A DNA stretch of 64,000 bases from Macquaria australasica (taxonomy: Eukaryota > Chordata > Actinopteri > Centrarchiformes > Percichthyidae): positions 51,001 through 115,000 of the forward strand of contig SEMN01000041.1 in assembly GCA_005408345.1 (NCBI GenBank), written 5' to 3'. The notes below the pieces were generated by a model, which was given only the letters and a program-made list of their open reading frames with translations, did no database searches and was not told the origin of the DNA. A program made the position numbers and the translations under genes. Shown here piece by piece: positions 56,301 through 64,000 of the stretch (position 1 is its first letter; each line of letters opens with the position of its first letter).

Positions 56301-58695
56301 ACTCCCAGAAGTAACATGATGCAGATAGACTTGTTATAAGTGCTTCTGCCGCCACCCCAGTACAATGGAAGTGGGATTATGCCCTTGGTAGAAAATATTT
56401 CCAATGAAAACTTTTGACTTTTTTTTTGTCATTTTTCAATAATGTGTCCAAAACAAACAAAGCTCTTTTCGCCTACATAGTATTGGGGTACCAGCAGAAG
56501 TGTTAGCGGAAGATATCTGGAAACTTAAGTAAATTAACTCAAACAAAACTATCTGCATGGCTAGGTACCACAAGCGGTAAGTTGGAAAATATGTTGTTGT
56601 TAAATGATAGTCTTTTCTGCTGTTTTGCAACACAGCTGTCTGAAAATATGATTTTATTTTAGATTAAAGTTGTAAAGCAATCGTTGTCTTCAGCCTCTGT
56701 GCGTCCCGTCCACAGCTCTCCTCCCAAGCGGATGTACGCCCTGTACCACACCACGTACAACGGAAATACCGCTCTCTCCAGGAGCCTCCATCACTACAAC
56801 AGGTTTTACTCAATCTATCATCCTCTTTTCAAGTAACTCCTGCTGGAAATTTATATAGTCACATGTAGGGTACGATTGCCCATCCAGAGTAGCTCCAGTG
56901 AGTTCCCCTGCTTGTTCACGATTTTGCTATTACAGAAACAAGTGAGCAGGCTGCAGACAGAATTATGCACAAACGTATCAGGTGCTTATGGCACCAGCTG
57001 ACCCTTTGAGCCTTAGCTCTTGAGGACCCTTTTCACCGTACACAGAATAAGGACTGAGGACATTTCGGCAGTTAAACAGCTCATTTACTTCAGTTTTTAT
57101 GCTTTGTTTGACATTAGCTAAAGTATCCGTAGTTGTAAAAATGGTCTTTTGGGGACATTTGAGTATAAAGCAGAAGATTTGCAAGTACTAAATCACTTAT
57201 CACCATTACAGTTATTGCTACATATTAGCATTTGTTGAGACGCTACATAGTGTATGTCCCTGTTGATGAGTTCCTTGAGATCTCTCTATGTAATCAAAAT
57301 ATGTTATCAGACGTTTGTTTTGACACTGATTTTGGCGTCTTTGGACCTTTTTGAGTTGATGTATTGAAATGCTGATCAACTGTCAAATGCTGCTAATTGG
57401 TATTCAGGAATATATCTCACCTTTGGAGTAGTTCTTATAATTGTGACTTGAGTTAACTTGAATTTAAACCTGGCTTAATTGATATTTTGGCCACTTGGGG
57501 GCAGCGTATACACAACACTGACATATTATCACCTTATAAAGTTGATATGGGGAACTTGTCAGCAAACAGTTGCTTATTAACACATCCAGCAGACGTGGAG
57601 CAAAATTAGCATTCATTCAGAGTCGTGTTTCTGGCCATCCGGCAAACGCAAGTCCAATATTCACACTCCATTTAGCTCTGTCGTAGTCCAACTCTTGAGG
57701 GAAATATTCAGGCTCTTTAGCTGCCAAATGCTCCTCTATGTTCACCAGGTAGCGCTAATTTTGTCCGTCTGCTGTTTGGTGCTGGGGCAGGTAGTGTACA
57801 GTGGATTTTTAGAGCTTTTCATTGAAAACTGCAGGAAATGAAGTTGATGATAGCAGTGAGAGTGAACCAAAACAGTAACGTTGCGGTCGTAAAACCAAAA
57901 CAATGACCCAAAAGACGCTAAAATGCGCTGTAGAGCTGAGAGACACTGCCGAGTTGGGTGTTTATTCTCTGTGGGTTCATCCCGAGGAACTCCTTTCACC
58001 TTACGCACAGTCATTTGATCCATTGTTTTTATAAAAATATTGATTAGAGCAGCTTTAAGTCGTTTTTCCATGTGGTGTATGAAGTCTACTTTATGTTGAT
58101 AGTGATGACAAATAGTTAAGGCTATACTTGTTTCAAGGCTAGTTATTTACAACAGTGTATTTGAAGCAAACCATAATGAAAATCTGGTATTTTAGTATGT
58201 TTCTTCATAAATAAAACCTATTTGAATGAGATGGTGAACTACGCCTGGATGAATCAGTCCCTGTTCCTGACTTCTGTGCTTGTGTCTGTCTCTTTTCCTA
58301 GCGTGGAGGACAACTGCAGAGTACCACCACCTTGCTTCCCATACCCCCTCAACTCCAATGGCAGCCATCACCACCACCACCACCTCCACCAGCACCATCA
58401 CAGCCACCAACATAACCACCAACACAACCACCAACACCAGCACCAGCCGGGCCAGAAGCAGCTGGAGCCCCCCATCCTACGTGATCTGCCCCCTTACCAG
58501 GCCGGCATGGGCGGAGGGGGTGGCGTAGGTGGAGGAGGTGGCGGTGGAGGAGGAGGGGTGGTAGGAGGAGGGGGCGACGGGACAGTGGCAAGGAGCTGGG
58601 GAGGAGGGGAGGCAGTGAGGATCTTGGCGAGACGCGTCACGCCGGACGGGAAGGTGCAGTACCTCGTGGAGTGGGAAAACGTGAGTTTGTACTGA
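44018..58695 (+). CDS. phf1: PHD finger protein 1 (Polycomb-like), 14 coding exons, 553 aa
   Basis: Chromatin reader that joins PRC2, binds H3K36me3 through its Tudor domain and helps place H3K27 methylation (family knowledge). Exons: 44018-44095, 44262-44343, 45026-45112, 45943-46037, 46561-46709, 47315-47410, 49959-50027, 50389-50512, 51618-51685, 52274-52411, 54382-54460, 55922-56037, 56716-56802, 58302-58695; phases close at 1662 nt. Order: Tudor (residues about 5-53), PHD1 (62-107), PHD2 (about 157-218), extended-homology/winged-helix region (about 219-300), basic linker, His-rich and Gly-rich tract, C-terminal chromo-like domain (526-553). PHF1 is favoured over MTF2 and PHF19 by the short N-terminus, the length (human 567 aa) and the neighbouring rgl2. 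Start chosen at 44018: A at -3 and G at +4, with an in-frame stop upstream. Confidence 0.94.
45026..46037 (+). other. phf1: phf1 first PHD finger exons
   Basis: Two exons supply the full C4HC3 zinc ligand set: C62, C65, C77, C80, H85, C88, C104 and C107 (VCCICDAPPLKEPLINCLKC, then SWICRQCVFAVSTK). The linker between ligands (TPTIEPEADSDS) is acidic, as in the family. Confidence 0.92.
47593..48410 (+). repeat. Repeat family G (AGACTGATATGGGATTTTTT type), split by family D
   Basis: The left part AGAGCTAGACTGATATG and the right part TATGGGATTTTTTAAGCAGA, GCTGATATTGGCTATTTC and ATCATGCCGGCGTATCAGTC belong together. They are separated by the family D element at 47612-47960. It lies in phf1 intron between exons 7 and 8 of the model. 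Confidence 0.55.
47612..47960 (+). mobile_element. MITE family D (CAGGGT ends), copy 2, nested in repeat G
   Basis: Starts CAGGGTTTGTATAAAG and ends CGGACCCTG, so the terminal inverted repeat is CAGGGT plus imperfect extension. It is the reverse-complement relative of 24045-24322. The flanks share TATG. Non-coding; CAGGG-type ends suggest a hAT-related element. Confidence 0.75.
48567..48885 (+). mobile_element. hAT-like MITE family B, copy 3
   Basis: Left end TAGGGCTGCAACTAAAG, interior TCTATAAAATGTCAGAAGAG and AACAATCATATAAAACAGAG, right end ACCGTCTCTGCAGTAGA (degenerate). Same family as 20223-20577. It lies in a phf1 intron. Confidence 0.65.
50805..51095. repeat. Imperfect tandem repeats of about 25-35 bp
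   Basis: Repeated use of CTATTTCAACTGTTTAT, AAATTACTTTTAGCT and CTAACTATTTGAACCAT in shuffled order, in a phf1 intron. Units vary, so this is an old or internally rearranged minisatellite. Confidence 0.65.
57464..58058 (+). mobile_element. MITE family A, copy 5, just before the phf1 terminal exon
   Basis: Left end TTAAACCTGGCTTAATTGAT with GGCCACTTGGGGGCAGCGTA; right end AATATTGATTAGAGCAGCTT plus TAA. Full-length; it lies about 240 bp before the acceptor of the last exon. Confidence 0.75.
58302..58695 (+). other. phf1: phf1 terminal exon: His/Gly-rich tract plus chromo-like domain
   Basis: Residues 445-470 hold 17 histidines in 26 positions. Residues 493-514 are almost all glycine with three valines. 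The exon ends with VRILARRVTPDGKVQYLVEW, the conserved C-terminus of Polycomb-like proteins, followed by ENVSLY and TGA. The low-complexity tracts do not match the mammalian linker and may be lineage-specific. Confidence 0.9.
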
Positions 58696-59287
58696 CACGA
58701 AGAGAGTTAACAACGGAGACGCGATGACTGTTTTGCAGTTGCCACAGGAATACTGTGTATGTAATATGTGGCAGTGTTTGAAGTACAAACAAAACAAAAA
58801 GAAAAAAAAATCCCTACACGTTGCAAATCCAGGTTGCTCTCATAGTATCACCTCTATTCTACATCATTATAACTCACTACTCGTTACTAAATGTCCCTCT
58901 TTGCTAGTGTTTCTCTGATATTTGTACTGTTAACTTTGGAATATGCCTTTGCATTTATCATGTTTTACAGTGATGAGAGAAGATATTTAAACCTCTCGTT
59001 GATTTGATTTGTAAATCTTTGGGCCACATCAAGAAGAATATGTCTTTAATTGTACTCATGTCTTGATATACAGTACTGTAAATAAGCAACAGTATAGTAC
59101 AAGAAATTAAGAAAAGAAAGATGACTGCTTTTCATTTCTCGAGTAATAGTGAAAAAAATAAGTGAGCAAAAACTGAAAGAATTATTTAATCTGTTACTTG
59201 TTACATTTTAAAATACAATGTGTACTTTTATTTTACATAAATCAAACAATAAAATTCCACTGCTTGTCATTTAGACAACAAAAGGAG
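58696..59287 (+). promoter_or_regulatory. phf1: phf1 3' UTR, candidate poly(A) signal at 59248-59253
   Basis: AATAAA (ACAATAAAATTCC) is the first clear signal after the stop codon. Another lies at 62565-62570. The UTR length is therefore uncertain. Confidence 0.4.
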
Positions 59288-59646
59288 ACATTTTGGGAAA
59301 CATTAGATTAGAAGATTGATACCTCTCTCATGTCTGTATGGTAAATATTAAGATAGAGCCAAGAGACAGTTAGCTTAGCATAAAGACTGGAAGCAGGGGG
59401 AAACAGTTAGCATGGCTCTGTCCAAAGATTTAAAATAAAATCTGCCCTCCAGCACCTCTAAAGCTCACTAGTTAACGGTGGTTGGTTTTGTGGTTATGTG
59501 CTGGACAAAGCAATAGTCCTAGCTGTTTCCCCCTGCTTCTAGTCTTTATGCTAAGCTAAGCTAAGCTAACCGTCTCCTGGCTGAAGGTATCGATCTTCTT
59601 ACCCAACTCTTGGCAAGAAAGCAAATAAGTGTATTTCCCAAAATGT
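59288..59646. mobile_element. Foldback MITE family E
   Basis: Ends ACATTTTGGGAAA and TTTCCCAAAATGT are perfect inverted repeats. Inside, AGCTTAGCATAAAGACTGGA and CTAGTCTTTATGCTAAGCT form a second inverted pair. It has no coding capacity. It is a common percomorph element. Confidence 0.8.
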
Positions 59647-61323
59647 GGAACCATTTCTTTCAGCTTGATATGAATCACGTTGGCATACTGTTTTAAAAAA
59701 AAAAAAGGGTGATATCTTTTTGAAATTAAAATAATTTACAACACAATTTGGTTTGTAGCATAAAACGCATTTAAATGACATGAATTATGTAACACAAAGT
59801 ACCCATGTGATGATTTACAGGCCAAAACATTTAAACAGGTCAAGGTGCCTTAAAACTAGATACATTTTATGAAAAGTGAACGTTTCTTAGACACTTTTCC
59901 AGCATTTTAATTACTATAGTTTAATGTGTAGTAGACCCTACTTTGCAGTGAATTATAATCATTTAAATGCTGTTAAAACAATGATTATTTGTAGCCTGGG
60001 TATAAAAAATAATTTACTTTTCAAACCAAATTTAGCCCAATTATAGTCTAAACATGTAGACATCTAAATGACCTGACACAAATCAACAAATCAGGCTTAG
60101 TGGGTACTGTAAATTAAAAGAAAGTGTCAAATTTAACTTGCTTGTTTGGTTAAAAAAAAACAAAAAAACCTAATAATAAAAAAGTAACTTTTCCCAGCAT
60201 TTGATATCCAAGAGATGAGCGACCTAAACAGCCAGTAGCCATCACCACACTTCCATCAGCCTTCACTTTTATAATTGCTCATTCATCAACTGATGGTTAA
60301 TGTTCACATGGAGTTCAGTGAGAAAATTAGCCCAGAAATTAAGAGTGATGAATGGTCCGTCATCAGCGAGAGGCATGATGACAGGCTCTGTGGTGGCTAC
60401 TGGCTGCTCATGAAAAAGCAGTAACCTTTTATGGGAGACGGAGCAGAACAGCCAGTCTTGCACGGTAGTTTTGGCCACACAGATGGCAGTTTAATGCCTT
60501 GCTTAAGGGCACTTTGACAGTAGCGGTTGATCCCACCTAGTTTCTCCCAGCCCTTTTCATCTGCTCAGACGCCAACTTGTCTGGCTTCATAAACAACAAA
60601 TTCTCTGGAGGTTTTCATATTTTTTCTCATCGCAGTATGTTAATAAGAGATTGTATACATGTTATTACGGGGTTACTTATTTGTTATCTTAGATTTTGTC
60701 ATAATTTACATTTAGACTACTATATGTATTAGAAATAGGAGCCACAAGAGGGCTTTTGTTTTATAGATAGAATTATATATTCACAATATATTGCTATGAC
60801 TGAATAACTTTATTTTATTTTTATTTTTTGACGTGGTTGCATAGTGCCTATATGGGTTGCGTACCTGCCGATTGATCTGCTGACCCGAGTCGACCAATCA
60901 GACAACAGATAGATGAACGAGGCCATGTTGCTTCTAAATAAGAGGGTGGCTCTTTATGGGTACATGAGTAAACAAGGACCAGTTATAATGTTGAGTAAGG
61001 TTTTTTAAATCAGAGCAGAACTGTGATGTTACTGTACATTCCAAACAAACAACAAAAAAGAAATATATATGTCAGAATGGAAATTATTTTGAAAGAACGC
61101 CTTTTTTTGTTTTTGTTTTTGATGAGTGTTAAATGTTATAAAGGTCAGCTAAAGGTCCAGCCACTCTACAGCTGTTGCTCACTTTCATGTCGTAGGGAGT
61201 TCAACACCTGCGTTCAAAGTAACAGTACAGGTTAAGAAGACATTGATAGGCCCGACTCCTAACTCAAACCCATAGTATCTTCCAGGGTCTAACAGTCTAT
61301 AATTTAAAAGGTACAGCATGGCA
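59647..61323. other. Non-coding stretch downstream of phf1
   Basis: AT-rich, no supported gene. A less AT-rich patch at 60230-60550 (TTGCTTAAGGGCACTTTGAC) looks like an old repeat fragment. The ORF on its minus strand has no recognisable domain. Confidence 0.4.
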
Positions 61324-61823
61324 TTAAAGGGAAACTTTAAACCTAGGTCCTATGTTTACAAATTTTGGGTTCTAAATGACTAATACTTACCAAAAGTTTT
61401 GGAATTGGTCCAGTAGATCGCCTCCGCCGTCCTCCATGTACCGGCTGCAACGTAATCCTTTGGGGCAAATGCGCCCGTGAAAAGTTTGTCCACTAAACGT
61501 GCTTGTTTTTGCTGCTGACGGGCTCCGACTGTTATTTGAAGTGTCTGACAACATTATGGAAAGGATCCCTACAGAGACAGACCTTTTTGTTAAAGTTTAA
61601 GATCCCTTCGTCTTCCTGCAACAACTCAACCTCTCGCGAGATTTCAGAGCAAGACTTTCTGTTCCTGGTTAAACAAAAAGGATTTTACTCTTTCACAAAA
61701 AGGTCTGTATCTCTGTTAGTGATCTACTGGACCAATTCCAAAACTTTTGGTAAGTATTATTCATTTAGAGCCCAGAATTAGTAAAAATAGGGCCCGTGTT
61801 TAAAAATACCAGTTTCCCTTTAA
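61324..61823. mobile_element. Foldback MITE family F with TTAA ends
   Basis: Terminal inverted repeats TTAAAGGGAAACT and AGTTTCCCTTTAA are perfect over 13 bp and end in TTAA. Inner arms 61381-61419 and 61721-61759 are perfect reverse complements over 39 bp. The centre is GC-richer and unrelated to a transposase. TTAA ends suggest piggyBac-type mobilisation (inference). Confidence 0.8.
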
Positions 61824-62666
61824 GTACGAATTCATAAGTCAAGGCATGACTGACTGTCACCCTTCTTCTCAGATGTGTTTATAGGGGCGAGTGAGGTGCT
61901 GAAGTTGGATTTTATCTTTGTGCAAACAGGTCACATAAATCTAGAATACTGTGGTGCAAGTTTCAGAGTTTATATTTTATACAGAGGTTTATTTCAGCAA
62001 TCTGTTCTATAAAACGTACACAACGTATACATTTATCAGTTTTATCTGTTGAAGAAAGACTGTATTACAGGTTTAGTTGAAAAAAACAAATACAAAAGAC
62101 AAATACAGCATTTATACTGTTATATTCAAACCAATGCAAAACCTCTCAGATTTTATTTAAATACCGACCTCTCTGTTGAATTATCTCCTTGCATACATTT
62201 CAGGCCAGTGAAACGACGTCCATCCTCCTCAGTGACTATTTGACTGTAGTTTATTAGGAAGGGGTGTGTTGAACCTTTCTAGGCGATGGTGATGAATGTA
62301 TTTGTGTGTTTTCTATGGTATGTCTATACCCGTCAAGTGCTTGTTATAGGTTGTATACTCTAGGTGGAACTCAACCAGATTAGTTTAAAACAAACTAGGA
62401 GGAAATAAAGACATCAACATTGAAGAACATAATTATTTATTTTGGGGAGAGGCAGTCTTCTTTTTCTGATTAGTAGTCAAGTCCAAGTTCAGTTTGATGT
62501 ATTTTTGGAGAAATTATGTTTGTACATGTATACTCTGCGTTGACACCTAATATGTAACATGAATAATAAAAAAAAAGTTTCACCTCGTACAATGCGTTTT
62601 TTTAAATCTATTTGTACATATAGATAATCATTAATTAAAAAGTTGTCTTACACTTCTTTCTTTCAG

Positions 62667-62759
<93 letters not shown>
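62667..62759. repeat. (TATC)n microsatellite, about 23 units
   Basis: Uninterrupted tetranucleotide run, expected to be highly length-variable. Confidence 0.97.
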
Positions 62760-62944
62760 CTTATAATTTACCCTGTTGTGTCTTATAAGTGACTCTGGGG
62801 GGTCAGAAAAGAATAAAAACACACAATAACTTGCAAATAATTTAATTGAATGAAGCAAGACTAAATAAAACTTCTTCAACTGATGTGTTACAGTAAGAGG
62901 CCAAATAGAACCTAGAAGAATAGTTCCACTTACTAGCTTTTTCA

Positions 62945-63085
62945 GAGCTTTCAACCACATCTCCTGGTCTTCATCAGTGAATGGAACTCTTGTTATAGCC
63001 TGACACGTTCCCACACATTCTGTAGGTCGTGTGATGACAGCTGAGCCTGTTTCATTTGCTGATGAAGACCATGAGATGCAGTAAA
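62945..63085. repeat. Inverted repeat pair of about 32 bp
   Basis: AACCACATCTCCTGGTCTTC with ATCAGTGAATGG (62950-62981) is nearly the reverse complement of CATTTGCTGATGAAGACCAT with GAGATGCAGT (63053-63082). It looks like another small foldback element. Confidence 0.55.
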
Positions 63086-64000
63086 AAAGTTATGAGTTTA
63101 GTTTTTTTGTCACACGTCAGACATCTTTTGTCCTGTTAGAGGAAATTTACAACGTCCTTCTCTTTATATCTGAAAGGATGGATATTTTCTTTAAATAGGG
63201 TTTCACACATGTAAATTAATTTAAGAGAATAATCGATAGCTAAGGATTGCCCCTTGTGAAACACCTGGAAAAAGCTGTATTTTAAGTCACTTCTGAAAAG
63301 TGTGTTATTTTTTTACCTTTAAGGCAAAAGCAGACTGAAGCCAGCTGTTTCCTCTCATTGATCACCATCACTGTAGGTGGTAATCAAACAATGTTGGTGA
63401 GAATCCCTATAAATTAGTCTGATGGGGATGATAAATTGCCTTACAGCCAAATGTGTCCTGTAGGAAAGATTAACTACTTTTTTTTTGGCAGAAAATTTAC
63501 CACTGCTGCCAACGTGAAAGACAGATGTTTATTTTGTGTTTGTGCCAGTTACAATGAGTTTTCAAGATGAATGGAAATGCTAAATAATGACTCCAAAGAT
63601 TAATACCACACCACTGTCTTAAGTCCTGTGACAAGATATTTTATTTCCAAAAAGCAGAAGCAATAACAATTGAAATCTTCTCTATTATCATTTTATTGTG
63701 AAAATATTGGCCTACTTTGCAGCTGTTGAGTCAAAAGTGTGTTTAAAGCATGGTTAAGTAAAGATTTTGCATTTTTATGAATAATTTCTTTGGTCCTGTG
63801 GTCGTCGTCTGAAGACGTGTTAATAGGCCTTTTTCACATAGGACATTTTGACATGTCACAGTAGAAAAACAGAGGCGTAAATGATAAAAATGAATGAAGG
63901 CTGAATTCCACTGAGCTGCTTTGGTTTCAGGATCCTTTTTTTGTGCATGCTGGCTCACTGTCATATTTGGACACTTTAATAATACAGAGCCATCGTTAAC
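63086..64000. other. Window end, no gene seen
   Basis: AT-rich intergenic sequence. No splice-bordered frame or recognised repeat could be supported. Confidence 0.4.

Noticed and set aside
58349..58797. Minus-strand ORFs opposite the phf1 last exon
   Set aside because: They mirror the His/Gly-coding repeats of the real exon and have no splice or domain support.
60269..60478. 69-codon minus-strand ORF downstream of phf1
   Set aside because: No domain, no splice context; adjacent sequence looks like an old dispersed repeat.
62667..62759. CRISPR-like array
   Set aside because: It is a pure TATC microsatellite without spacers, in a vertebrate genome.
62754..63014. 86-codon minus-strand ORF near the TATC repeat
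   Set aside because: Its first part is one arm of the inverted repeat at 62945-63085, so it is a by-product of that element.

Overview
This is a 64 kb piece of a vertebrate nuclear genome, almost certainly a ray-finned fish and probably a spiny-rayed (percomorph) teleost. The evidence is intron-split genes with GT/AG junctions, vertebrate-specific proteins, abundant (CA)n and (TATC)n microsatellites, a Tc1-like transposon with IR/DR ends, a tRNA-derived SINE, L2-type LINE scraps and many short non-autonomous DNA transposons of kinds common in percomorphs. The species cannot be named from the sequence alone.

Layout. (1) 209-7735, plus strand: a DNase II gene of 6 coding exons (375 aa), with 3' UTR to about 9.07 kb. 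(2) 37344-11398, minus strand: rgl2, a Ral guanine-nucleotide exchange factor, reconstructed as 19 coding exons (742 aa). A non-coding first exon lies in a CpG-rich block near 39.4-39.9 kb and the 3' UTR appears to run to about 9.26 kb. (3) 44018-58695, plus strand: phf1, the Polycomb-like Tudor/PHD protein, 14 coding exons (553 aa), preceded by a 5' UTR exon in a CpG island at 42.7-43.4 kb. (4) 58.7-64 kb: no recognisable gene; candidate phf1 3' UTR, two foldback elements and a long tetranucleotide repeat. dnase2 and rgl2 are tail to tail, about 200 bp apart. rgl2 and phf1 are head to head, about 3 kb apart. All exon phases were checked against each other and close without frameshift.

The genes are not a functional operon-like unit: a lysosomal nuclease, a Ras-to-Ral signalling GEF and a chromatin reader. 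Their linkage is informative, because RGL2 and PHF1 are both in the human extended MHC class II region (6p21.3), while the human DNase II genes lie on 19p13 and 1p, which are MHC-paralogous regions.

Much of the intronic and intergenic sequence is transposon-derived. It includes five copies of one MITE with TTAA ends, three copies of a hAT-like MITE (one with a perfect 8-bp target duplication), nested insertions, a SINE with a perfect 14-bp duplication, a Tc1 element with broken transposase and a 42-bp minisatellite. Unexplained items worth checking are an exon-like minus-strand ORF at 9455-9575, a cysteine-rich frameshifted ORF pair at 35062-35461, a near-perfect short hairpin at 6688-6739 and an upstream ORF overlapping the phf1 start codon. 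I found no sign of a new multi-gene system.
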